DNA of 64,000 nucleotides from UBA6168 sp041741095 (GTDB lineage Bacteria; Bacteroidota; Bacteroidia; Chitinophagales; Saprospiraceae). The notes beneath the pieces are model-generated. The model ran no database searches and was not told the DNA's origin. It saw only the letters and a list, made by a program, of their open reading frames with translations. Of the stretch, positions 1 to 6,357 are shown piece after piece. Made by a program: the position numbers and the translations under genes. The DNA is taken from assembly GCA_041741095.1 (NCBI GenBank), contig JBGSKQ010000031.1, forward strand, positions 1-64,000. The letters are read 5' to 3'. The stretch's first letter is position 1. Each line of letters opens with the position of its first letter.

Positions 1-62
1 ATTGCTTCCAAGGCTACTTTTGCCTTGAATTTTGAATTGAAATTGCGCCGTTTGTTCGCCAT
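1..62 (-). CDS. IS3-family transposase OrfA, N-terminal fragment (runs off window)
   Basis: Reverse translation from the ATG at 62-60 gives MANKRRNFNSKFKAKVALEA, the typical basic opening of IS3-family OrfA helix-turn-helix proteins, which bind the IS ends and are normally extended by frameshifting into the OrfAB transposase. Only about 20 codons are visible. The start is preceded by an A/T-rich leader of about 70 bp that reaches the IS terminus at 132. The family is recognised from this N-terminal signature and the inverted repeat; the subgroup (IS150-like or IS3-like) cannot be decided here. Confidence 0.7.
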   Translation of the reverse strand, partial: MANKRRNFNSKFKAKVALEA

Positions 63-132
63 TTTTTTACAGGTTTAAATGTGAAAATAATTAAATTTCC
101 CATCTTAAACTACTGTCCAAAAATTGGGGACA
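1..132 (-). mobile_element. IS3-family insertion sequence, left end (partial)
   Basis: The minus strand from base 132 begins TGTCCCCAATTTTTGGACA, a terminal inverted repeat of the form usual for IS3-family elements (5'-TG...CA-3'). It is followed about 70 bp later by the start of a transposase OrfA. The rest of the element lies outside the window. The terminus falls inside the 3' end of the neighbouring reading frame (105-710), so the element probably inserted there. The target duplication cannot be checked because the other end is missing. Confidence 0.75.
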
Positions 133-710
133 ACCGCAATCTTCTCAATCACTTTATTTTCTTCTACAATTTTTTTTTCTCTTTTTGAAACCTTCTCGCT
201 CGAAAACCATTCTCTTTGCCTTCTTAGTTCATTTGATGCATTTGCTAATTCCGTTCGTAATCTTGCTTTTTTATCAATTTCTTTTAATTGTTCGTCTGAT
301 TTTGAACTTAATAATTGAAATATTAAATCTGCATCAGATTCATATTGAAAATTCCCGGTTGTATCAAACTCCTCGATAATCTCAATAAATCCTTCATTTC
401 TTTTAAGTTCATTTTTTACAATATCAATCCTATTAAGCATTCCAAGACTAATGGCGGCTGTTTTTCTTAAATCTTCCTCATTGACAGAATTATTTAATAT
501 GAATACGATTTGTTGAAACGCCTTTTCTTTTATTAATTCATTCTCAACTCGCAATGAGTTTCTATGCCAACCCCAAACAGCGATAGAAATAATAACTGTT
601 GCAATAATTTCTGCAACGATGTTATCAATAAAGAACTTTTTAAATTTTTTTATCGAATTTGTAAAGGACAAGACTACTTTCTTGCCTATTTGCCTCATCT
701 TTTCTTTCAT
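105..710 (-). CDS. Small membrane-anchored coiled-coil protein, 3' end replaced by IS3
   Basis: Unknown protein of 201 residues. It has a very basic N-terminus (residues 1-30), one transmembrane segment at about residues 32-47, then a Lys/Glu-rich cytoplasmic tail with helical heptad character and a charged stretch (REKKIVEENKVIEK) near the end. Codon use is strongly AT-rich compared with most of the window, which suggests transferred or cassette DNA. The last nine residues (VVPNFWTVV) and the stop codon are encoded by the terminal inverted repeat of the IS3 element ending at 132. The natural C-terminus is therefore missing or altered, and the original gene was probably longer. No enzymatic motif is visible and no function is proposed. 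Confidence 0.6.
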   Translation of the reverse strand: MKEKMRQIGKKVVLSFTNSIKKFKKFFIDNIVAEIIATVIISIAVWGWHRNSLRVENELIKEKAFQQIVFILNNSVNEEDLRKTAAISLGMLNRIDIVKNELKRNEGFIEIIEEFDTTGNFQYESDADLIFQLLSSKSDEQLKEIDKKARLRTELANASNELRRQREWFSSEKVSKREKKIVEENKVIEKIAVVPNFWTVV

Positions 711-740
711 GATTTTTAGATTTTATTGCAGGGATCGTTT

Positions 741-807
741 GGCTTGCTGCCGTGCCGCCATGTGTTGGATTTGCGGGCTGGCTATTCGGCGGCTTGGACA
801 GCAAACC
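741..807. repeat. Imperfect palindrome between two AT-rich genes
   Basis: Arms at 741-759 and 788-807 (GGCTTGCTGCCGTGCCGCC against GGCGGCTTGGACAGCAAACC) can pair with a few mismatches. The segment is GC-rich and contrasts sharply with the AT-rich genes on both sides. It could be a recombination site of a gene cassette or a plain hairpin terminator for the gene at 822-1661; it has no T-run on the minus strand. Confidence 0.4.
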
Positions 808-821
808 GTTTCTACTCGGGT

Positions 822-1661
822 TTAATTTTTTATTATTTTAATTGCTTCGCTTTTATTAAAATCTGATTCTAAAACAAGGTTTTTAATTTCATTTCCACCA
901 CTTATAATGGCAATTGCCGCAGTATTCGGAGGAATGCTGCCTACATTTTCTGCATACAGTTCAATGATATTTTCTTTTTCAGTTAGAGGGATTATGATTT
1001 CATTTGGTTTCTTTGTCACTTTAAATTTATCCATAGCTACTTTTCCATTCAAACGTAAAGTTATTATATCCCCGTCTTCCTTTCCATTGTCCCACATCTT
1101 AATTGTGATATAATCGAATGATGAACTCACACTATCCTTAATAATAACTTTTCTCTTTTCGGATTCTATCTTTTTCTCTTCTTCAATGTGTGAAACTAAT
1201 TTCTTTATTAGAAATCTCCCCCCGTCTTTTAATACTTGTGGGTCATTGCAAATACTTAACAATTCTTTAAGCCGCCAGTTTCCTTTTAATGAAGTACAAT
1301 TTATAATTTCAGTTTCGTAAATTCCATTTAGTCCAATATTGCCGCCATAAATCAAAGTGTCTTCATATAAAAAGATTAAATTACCCACTAATTCGCCTTT
1401 TAAAGTAGTTTTGCTATTTGGAGCAAATGGCAAGTTGTTCCAAATAAAAAAACCTGAAAATTTTTTTCCGTTAATTTGATTTACTTCGATGGTCATTGGA
1501 TAAGTCTCATTCACTCCACAGCTGTATTGAGTAAATTCGCCAATCCAAATTCCTTTGACAAACTCTGCATCTTTTTTTGACTCTTGGCAATTCAAATTTT
1601 GAGAATAGCCAAGGGAGGAAACATTTAATATTAATAGTAGAACAATAAGATGTTTTTTCAT
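822..1661 (-). CDS. Secreted protein of unknown function
   Basis: Translation from the ATG at 1661 gives a clean signal peptide (MKKHLIVLLLILNVSSLGYSQ). The longer frame reaching 1772 adds 37 residues that look like spacer DNA and were left out. The mature protein of about 258 residues has two parts. The first is a beta-rich region (residues about 30-135) with WIGEFTQYSCG and WNNLPF motifs, similar in feel to small secreted beta-barrel domains. After a Lys/Glu linker comes a C-terminal beta-sandwich-like domain (ITIKMWDNGKEDGDIITLRL...) of a kind often seen in exported Bacteroidota proteins. Base composition is AT-rich like its neighbour at 105-710, and both lie on the same strand, separated by a palindrome. 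Function unknown. Confidence 0.7.
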   Translation of the reverse strand: MKKHLIVLLLILNVSSLGYSQNLNCQESKKDAEFVKGIWIGEFTQYSCGVNETYPMTIEVNQINGKKFSGFFIWNNLPFAPNSKTTLKGELVGNLIFLYEDTLIYGGNIGLNGIYETEIINCTSLKGNWRLKELLSICNDPQVLKDGGRFLIKKLVSHIEEEKKIESEKRKVIIKDSVSSSFDYITIKMWDNGKEDGDIITLRLNGKVAMDKFKVTKKPNEIIIPLTEKENIIELYAENVGSIPPNTAAIAIISGGNEIKNLVLESDFNKSEAIKIIKN

Positions 1662-1702
1662 TGTTTCAATTTTTAATTGAGTAGAACAACGCCACTCCCA
1701 AT

Positions 1703-1745
1703 AACGACGAAGCAAAACCCGCATTGCGCCTTTTACTTCGTCGTT
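1703..1745. repeat. Hairpin upstream of AT-rich secreted-protein gene
   Basis: Arms 1703-1717 and 1731-1745 (AACGACGAAGCAAAA against TTTTACTTCGTCGTT) pair over 15 bp with one mismatch and a 13-nt loop. It lies about 40 bp upstream of the gene at 822-1661 in the same relative place as the palindrome at 741-807 before the next gene. In the rest of the gene-free stretch 1662-2248 I see only this and the inverted repeat at 1972-2085. Confidence 0.55.
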
Positions 1746-1971
1746 TTCGGGTAAGTAGCCATTCTGTGTCAAAGAAAGTCATTTTAGTTTTTCGAGTCCC
1801 CACAGTATGTTTATAAAAATACTCCCGGCGTTTCCATCGGGCATCAGGTGTTGTACAGCGGCTAAGGTAATACACCGCTTTTTATCCCGCAATACATTGA
1901 CTGAAATATTGATAAATAATGTGATACACAGGATTGTTTATTGAAAACCAATAGCTTACAAACCATTGTGG

Positions 1972-2085
1972 CAGGATTGGAACACGGATTGGGCGGATGA
2001 GGCTGATTTACACGGATTTTTGGCCTCACCAACTTCATCATCTGTGTAAATCCGCCCAATCCGCCCAATCCGTGTTCCCATCCTG
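1972..2085. repeat. Long inverted repeat (intergenic hairpin)
   Basis: Arms of 26 bp at 1972-1997 and 2060-2085 match with one mismatch (core GGAACACGGATTGGGCGGA). Inside them, a second pair (GATTTACACGGA and TCTGTGTAAATC) continues the pairing, so the whole segment can fold as one long stem. Repeats built from 'CGGATT' and 'TTACAC' words of this kind are common between genes in Bacteroidota genomes. No coding potential is evident. Confidence 0.8.
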
Positions 2086-2248
2086 TGATTTTTGACGCCA
2101 TCATTCACGTTGACAACTATTTATCGCAGCCCTCCGCCGCCCCTACGGCAATGCCAGAAGGGTAGGGCAGGCAGGGCAGCAAAACCCCGCCGATTTGCCC
2201 AATCCTCCCATCCTTTCCTTATCTTTACCCCTCACAAAATTCTACAAC

Positions 2249-2758
2249 ATGAAATATCGGTCCACCATCTCCATTGTTGCATTGTTTTCCATCCTACTAT
2301 TTTCTGCCTGCAAAAACGACGGCGACGCCGCCCGTGATGCCGCTGTGCAGAGCGTGACCCCCGCCCCTGGCGATGCCACGGCGGTCCCTGCCGCTACACC
2401 ACCCCCGCCTGGGCAAGAACCTCCGCAAAATGCGGCAGGCGTCTGGCACTACACCTGCCCGAAAGGCTGCGAAGGCGGCGCTGGCACAGCCACGGCCTGT
2501 GCGAAATGCGGCACGACCCTCGCCCACAACCAGGTTTATCATGCGGGTGCCAATAATACCCCTGCGCCCCCCATTTCCGTCGGCGGCGACAATCAATTAA
2601 CTCCGCTGCCTTCACCTCCCAAGCCAGAGCCTGCCCAAAATGCAAAAGGCGTCTGGCACTACACCTGCCCGAAAGGTTGCGACGGCGGCAGCGGCACGGC
2701 CATCGCCTGTGCAAAATGCGGCTCCACCCTGGCGCACAATACGGTTTACCACCAGTGA
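2249..2758 (+). CDS. Lipoprotein with two CxxxC...CxxC metal-ribbon-like repeats
   Basis: The start at 2249 gives a lipoprotein signal ending in the lipobox FSAC (Cys21); the longer frame from 2195 adds an unlikely 18-residue N-terminus. After a Pro/Ala-rich linker the protein carries two near-identical ~40-residue repeats, each reading WHYTCPKGC...CAKCG.TLAHN.VYH. The four cysteines and following histidines resemble a zinc ribbon or the heavy-metal-binding domain whose signature is YxCPMH...CPxCGM. Envelope-located metal binding is an inference from these residues. The two repeats are separated by a proline-rich spacer of about 17 residues. The stop codon sits at the very edge of the tandem repeat starting at 2757. 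The gene is convergent with the response regulator downstream. Confidence 0.8.
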   Translation: MKYRSTISIVALFSILLFSACKNDGDAARDAAVQSVTPAPGDATAVPAATPPPPGQEPPQNAAGVWHYTCPKGCEGGAGTATACAKCGTTLAHNQVYHAGANNTPAPPISVGGDNQLTPLPSPPKPEPAQNAKGVWHYTCPKGCDGGSGTAIACAKCGSTLAHNTVYHQ

Positions 2759-2935
2759 GAGAGAATGAGAGAATGAGAGAATGAGAGAATGAGAGAATGA
2801 TGGAATGTGGGAATAACGGCAAATTCACTCATTCTCTCATTCATTCATTCACTCATTGAAATTCACTCATTCCATCATTCATTCATTCACTCATTGAAAT
2901 TCTCTCATTCTCTCATTCTCTCATTCTCTCATTGT
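2757..2935. repeat. Octamer microsatellite with inverted arms
   Basis: The left part is about five tandem copies of GAGAATGA; the right part is many copies of its complement family (ATTCTCTC, ATTCACTC, ATTCATTC). The two halves can therefore pair into a long stem. The repeat fills the whole space between two convergent genes. Its right edge encodes the last three residues (Met-Arg-Glu) and stop codon of the response regulator at 2921-3610, and its left edge overlaps the stop codon of the lipoprotein gene. Confidence 0.9.
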
Positions 2936-3610
2936 AAGCCTGTAACCTACCCCCTTCAAGGTAATAATCTGCACCTGTGGGTCTTCGGCCAGGTAGTCAC
3001 GGAGGCGTTTGATATATACGTCCAGATTGCGGGAATTAAAAAAGGAATCGTTACCCCATATTTTGTCCAGAATATCCTTGCGGCTGACGGCGGTGTGGGG
3101 CTGCGAGGCGAGGATTTCGAGGAGTTGGGTCTCCCGGTGCGAGAGTTGGTGGATGCTGTTGCCAATATGCAATTCCTGTTTGGTAGGAAAGAACTGGTAG
3201 CGGCCAAGGGCGTAGCCTTCTTTTTTGTGGTCAATGGCGGGGGCGTTTTTCGCCAGGTTCAGCAGGTTGTGGATGCGCACGATAAGTTCCTCCATGCTGA
3301 AGGGCTTGCGGATGTAGTCGTTGCCGCCCGATTCGAAACCTTTCACCACATCCTGCACCTGGTTTTTGGCCGTCAGGAAAATGATGGGCATCTGCGGCAC
3401 CTGTTGTCGTATCTCCTGCCCGATGGAAAATCCGTCCCGGTTCGGCAGCATCACATCCAGCACGCAGACATCCGGTTTGAACTGTCCAAAAGCGCCCATC
3501 ACCTGCTGCCCGTCCATCACCAGCCGCACCTCGAAATCCCTGCTTTCCAGGCTTTCTTTCACGATTTTCCCCAGGAAGGGTTCGTCTTCTACGTAGAGGA
3601 TTTTTAGCAT
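2921..3610 (-). CDS. OmpR/PhoB-family response regulator
   Basis: Two-domain transcription factor of 229 residues. The receiver domain (1-120) shows the acidic pocket E8/D9, the phospho-acceptor D52 in VLDVMLP, T80 and the invariant K102 in RKPFSMEEL. The C-terminal half (about 130-228) is a winged-helix DNA-binding domain with the usual ILDKIWG...RNLDVYIKRLRDYL recognition-helix region and GVGYRL hairpin. No histidine kinase gene lies next to it, so its partner must be encoded elsewhere or outside the window. The final residues MRE are supplied by the octamer repeat that abuts the gene. Membership of the family is certain; target genes are unknown. Confidence 0.95.
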   Translation of the reverse strand: MLKILYVEDEPFLGKIVKESLESRDFEVRLVMDGQQVMGAFGQFKPDVCVLDVMLPNRDGFSIGQEIRQQVPQMPIIFLTAKNQVQDVVKGFESGGNDYIRKPFSMEELIVRIHNLLNLAKNAPAIDHKKEGYALGRYQFFPTKQELHIGNSIHQLSHRETQLLEILASQPHTAVSRKDILDKIWGNDSFFNSRNLDVYIKRLRDYLAEDPQVQIITLKGVGYRLTMRE

Positions 3611-3634
3611 ATCAGGCTGGCGTTGTGTCTGTTG

Positions 3635-3986
3635 GACATCCCCCTTACCCCAATGTCATTAACTTAGTGAAAAGCGAGACCACGAAGTGGTCAAATGTGA
3701 ATAGCCCCGGATAAAATCCGGGGAAGGAAGGAAGTGGGAGTTACAACCCTGAAAGGGTTGAATATCAAGGCATTGTAATAGTTCAACCCCTTCAGGGTTG
3801 TTGCTAATCCCCACCAAATACCCCGGATGACATCCGGGGCTATTCACGTTTGACCCTTTCAGGGTCGTTAAGTTAATGACATCCCCCTTACCCCCTTCAA
3901 AGGGGGAATTAATGCCTGCTAAATGCAAAAACTGAACGATTGAGCAGAGACTCAATCCCCCTTTGAAGGGGGGAAGGGGGGATGTC
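3635..3986. repeat. Composite intergenic repeat block with nested inverted and direct repeats
   Basis: This gene-free stretch (3611-4087) is made of repeats. A 17-bp direct repeat (GACATCCCCCTTACCCC) occurs at 3635-3651 and 3878-3894. An inverted pair ATGTCATTAACTTA / TAAGTTAATGACAT lies at 3653-3666 and 3869-3882. Between them are smaller hairpins with CCCGGAT..ATCCGGG and AACCCTGAAAGGGTT words. A further inverted pair runs 3878-3909 with 3955-3986 (GACATCCCCC...AAGGGGG). A 124-codon open frame across the block is made of repeat sequence and is not a gene. The direct repeats could be target duplications of a small non-autonomous element. Confidence 0.8.
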
Positions 3987-4087
3987 AACGAGCAATAGCA
4001 GGCTTTAGAAATAATCCTACAGCCTCCAATCAAAAATCAAATATCTCACATCGTAGAATCTCACATCAAAAAAATTACCTACCACCA

Positions 4088-5041
4088 TCATTGAATCAAA
4101 TCCCTCAAAATCGCCCCCGCAATCACCTCGCTTCCTTGGGGTGTAAAATGGTCGGTATTGTCCTGCAAGTCGTAGGTATTTTGGCTGAACTCGCTGACCG
4201 GGGCGATGAAGGGGATATTATTCTCTTTTAAATACTGGCTGATTTCATCAAAAACACCTTGCAGGGCAAATTGTCCGTTTTCGTAGGCCACGGCAGGTGG
4301 GAAAAGGACAACCGTGAAATCGCTGCCGTTGCTTTTGGCGAAGTCGGACATCTGTTTCACGATGGGCAAAAGCTCCTTTTTGTTGCCCTCGAACATCCAT
4401 TCGTACCAGCGGGTGGTGGACATTTTACCTTCTTTGATGAAACGATAAACGGCCTTTCGGATGAAAAAGGGCAGTTTGAAAAAGGGCTTTTCGTAAATGC
4501 GGTACAGGCCGTTGTCTCCGCCCTCGTAGATGGTGTTGCGTTTGGAGAAATCATTGAGGTTCAGGAAGTAGTAGAGCTTTTCGGGTTTATAAACGGGGTA
4601 TTTTATTTCCAAAAAACGCTTCACCTCTTCCAGTCCGTAGCCGGGCGTCCCGAAATTCAGGATGCGGATGCTGTCGCCGACCATGCGTTGCAGGGCAGCA
4701 GGCGGAGTCTCTTCCTGCGAAAGCGCAATGCCGAATGGCACAGAATCGCCGAGCAGCGCCACTTTGCGGGGGCCGCCGGTATCCTCGCTGTTGTCACGGA
4801 TGCCATGCTGGTTGATGTGGATAGTTCGCCCGTCTTTTTCGATTTGATAGCCCGGCTTCAGGACGTAACTAAGGGCCGGGTCGTCCGTGGCGGTGTAGTA
4901 GTGCAACGGATCGTTTTGCTGTGCTTTCAGTTGCGGCGCCACCATAAAGGCAAACAATGCCTGGCAGGCGATTTCCAACAACAGCAGGGCGAAGAGGACG
5001 CCGAAGAGGACGGCGAAGAGTTTTTTGAAAATGTTGCTCAT
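4088..5041 (-). CDS. SGNH/GDSL-type hydrolase, membrane-anchored
   Basis: A protein of 317 residues with an N-terminal transmembrane anchor (about 8-33) and a periplasmic SGNH fold. The nucleophile motif is GDSVPFG with Ser100, and the C-terminal acid/base pair is D297-H298 in DHFTPQG. The oxyanion blocks are visible as NFGTPGYG (block II) and LNLNDF (block III, where the usual GxND asparagine context is altered). Enzymes of this fold remove acyl or acetyl groups from polysaccharides or lipids; the substrate here cannot be read from sequence. The gene stands alone between two repeat blocks, with a hairpin just upstream of its start. Confidence 0.85.
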   Translation of the reverse strand: MSNIFKKLFAVLFGVLFALLLLEIACQALFAFMVAPQLKAQQNDPLHYYTATDDPALSYVLKPGYQIEKDGRTIHINQHGIRDNSEDTGGPRKVALLGDSVPFGIALSQEETPPAALQRMVGDSIRILNFGTPGYGLEEVKRFLEIKYPVYKPEKLYYFLNLNDFSKRNTIYEGGDNGLYRIYEKPFFKLPFFIRKAVYRFIKEGKMSTTRWYEWMFEGNKKELLPIVKQMSDFAKSNGSDFTVVLFPPAVAYENGQFALQGVFDEISQYLKENNIPFIAPVSEFSQNTYDLQDNTDHFTPQGSEVIAGAILRDLIQ

Positions 5042-5057
5042 TAGTAGGTTTATATGT

Positions 5058-5123
5058 GTTGATGAGGTTGATAAGGTTTATGCGGTTATTATCAACTTAA
5101 TAAACCTTATCAACTCCATCAAC
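5058..5123. repeat. Inverted repeat, dispersed family (copy 1)
   Basis: Arms 5058-5080 and 5101-5123 (GTTGATGAGGTTGATAAGGTTTA and its complement) match with two mismatches; the loop contains ATCAACTTAATAAACC. The same words recur at 51380-51450, so this is a dispersed repeat. It sits between the start of the SGNH hydrolase gene and the end of the small lipoprotein gene. Confidence 0.8.
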
Positions 5124-5125
5124 CT

Positions 5126-5500
5126 TCACAGAGGCGTCGGCGGTGCAAGCGCCATCACCTGTTTTTTAAAGGCAAAAATAGCGTCTTTCAGGGCTTGTTC
5201 CAGCGAGTATCTTTCTTTGTCTGGCTTCATGCCCTCAGCCTTTTCCATGCCCTTGTTCCATTGGGCGAAGGTGGCCTCCATGTTTTCCACGTTTTGGGTG
5301 AAGGCAATTTCCTCCTGCGTCAGCGCCCGGCCCTGGATGTTGATGCTGGCCTTTTGTTGCACGAGTTGTTCGAGCAGAGGCGTCACTTCGTCGCCTGTGG
5401 CACGGGACTCCTGGTGCATGGCCTTGATTTCGGATTCGAGTTGGGCTTCGCAGCCGAGCAGGGAGGCTGCCAAGAACAGGATGGAAAGTGTTGTTTTCAT
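5126..5500 (-). CDS. Small lipoprotein, helical, unknown function
   Basis: Choosing the ATG at 5500 gives a 124-residue protein with a lipoprotein signal (MKTTLSILFLAASLLGC, lipobox SLLGC). The frame to 5542 would add 14 residues before the signal and is unlikely. The mature part is alpha-helical and charged (Glu, Gln, Lys, Met), with no cysteine after the lipidated one and no enzymatic motif. It is probably a small envelope-associated helical bundle. It is divergent from the gene starting near 5586 and shares the short intergenic space with that gene's promoter. Confidence 0.7.
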   Translation of the reverse strand: MKTTLSILFLAASLLGCEAQLESEIKAMHQESRATGDEVTPLLEQLVQQKASINIQGRALTQEEIAFTQNVENMEATFAQWNKGMEKAEGMKPDKERYSLEQALKDAIFAFKKQVMALAPPTPL

Positions 5501-5547
5501 TGGCAAAATTTTTCCCAAAGCTACTGAAAAAGGTCTTTCCAAAACTA

Positions 5548-5575
5548 TTGGGCCTGTCCAGAGTTATTACTTTTG
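5548..5575 (+). promoter_or_regulatory. Bacteroidota-type sigma-A promoter
   Basis: A TTG at 5548-5550 and TACTTTTG at 5568-5575 are separated by 17 bp. The second word is a perfect match to the Bacteroidota -7 consensus TAnnTTTG. It would start transcription near 5582, just before the reading frame at 5586-5975, and favours a start codon further inside that frame. Confidence 0.65.
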
Positions 5576-5585
5576 CAAATAGCCC

Positions 5586-5975
5586 GTGGCGCTTGGTAAC
5601 GCTAAGGTGTATATTTTGGATAAAACTGGCTTGAAAAAACAGTTAACATATCGTGCAGTGACCGCCCTTTTGTTGGCGGTATTGGTCTTGCAGGTGGTCG
5701 TCCTGAAAGAGGCGCACCATCTTTTGGATCACCACCACGAAATTACCTTGCACTGCGACAGTGCCGACACTCACCTGCACGGCAGCGAATATGCGCCGGA
5801 GGACTGTTTTATCTGCGATTTCCACTTCGCCCCGGCGCAGCTTGCCTTTGCTGACTTTCCGTTACAATTGCCTGTCCAGGCCACTTCCAAGGTCTTATTT
5901 TTTGATGTTGAAACCATCAAACAACAGGCTATTTGGCACTTCCATCGGCGGGGCCCGCCTTCCTTCCTTTCCTGA
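5586..5975 (+). CDS. Small His/Cys-rich membrane or exported protein
   Basis: The open frame has a hydrophobic segment (TALLLAVLVLQVVVL) and then a His-rich and Cys-rich region: HHLLDHHH, a single Cys in LHCDSADTHLH, and DCFICDFHF with a CxxC pair. This pattern suggests metal binding in the periplasm. The start is uncertain. GTG at 5586 would leave almost no leader after the promoter at 5548-5575; GTG at 5607 or TTG at 5631 (giving MKKQLTYRAV..., a normal signal-peptide start) are alternatives, and I prefer 5631. It is followed by a repeat block and then a TonB receptor and lipoprotein, which together look like a metal-uptake module; that role is inferred. Confidence 0.6.
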   Translation: MALGNAKVYILDKTGLKKQLTYRAVTALLLAVLVLQVVVLKEAHHLLDHHHEITLHCDSADTHLHGSEYAPEDCFICDFHFAPAQLAFADFPLQLPVQATSKVLFFDVETIKQQAIWHFHRRGPPSFLS

Positions 5976-6075
5976 TTTTCCCACGTATTTTCCTTTTTTG
6001 ATGGGCTTGAAGCCAGTCGGTTTATGGCTGCTTTGTTGTCATAGCCGAAGGTCAACTGCAAATTGATTGAACCCG

Positions 6076-6255
6076 GAGATTATTTGACTGAAAATCAATT
6101 GCTTAGCCCCAGCGGGGCGAAATGTCGGTAGAATAAGACAGACCGCTTTCATGAAGCTCCAGCGGAGCGGAATATTCCGCTCCGCTGGAGCTGAAAACCT
6201 CTAAAATATAACTACTACCAACATTTCGCCACACTGTGGCTGTTTTGGGTAATCA
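6076..6255. repeat. Dispersed palindromic repeat (copy 1) with a perfect 38-bp palindrome
   Basis: Words AAAATCAATTGCTT, AGCCCCAGCGGGGCGAAATGT and the complementary ACATTTCGCC...GGGTAATCAATTTT frame a central perfect palindrome at 6155-6192 (two 19-bp arms, no spacer, core GGAATATTCC). A second copy of the family lies at 59810-60030. The block fills most of the 5976-6357 gap upstream of the TonB receptor. Nothing else is recognised in that gap. Confidence 0.8.
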
Positions 6256-6357
6256 ATTTTTTGCAAATTCCTGACTGCCGATTTATCTGCCTTTGGCATG
6301 AAAGAAGGCGTGGTTCATAGTTCATCATTTATCGTTCATCGTTCAGATGCCTTTTTC

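Noticed and set aside
741..807. Integron attC site
   Set aside because: The palindrome lacks a convincing pair of RYYYAAC/GTTRRRY cores and no integrase is visible.
2757..2935. Possible CRISPR array
   Set aside because: Units are contiguous octamers with no unique spacers and no cas genes nearby.
2807..3607. 266-codon plus-strand frame opposite the response regulator
   Set aside because: It is the antisense shadow of a clear OmpR-type gene and begins in the octamer repeat.
3659..4033. 124-codon minus-strand frame
   Set aside because: It is made of intergenic inverted repeats and has no domain or codon signature of a gene.
4259..5044. 261-codon plus-strand frame
   Set aside because: Shadow of the SGNH hydrolase on the opposite strand.
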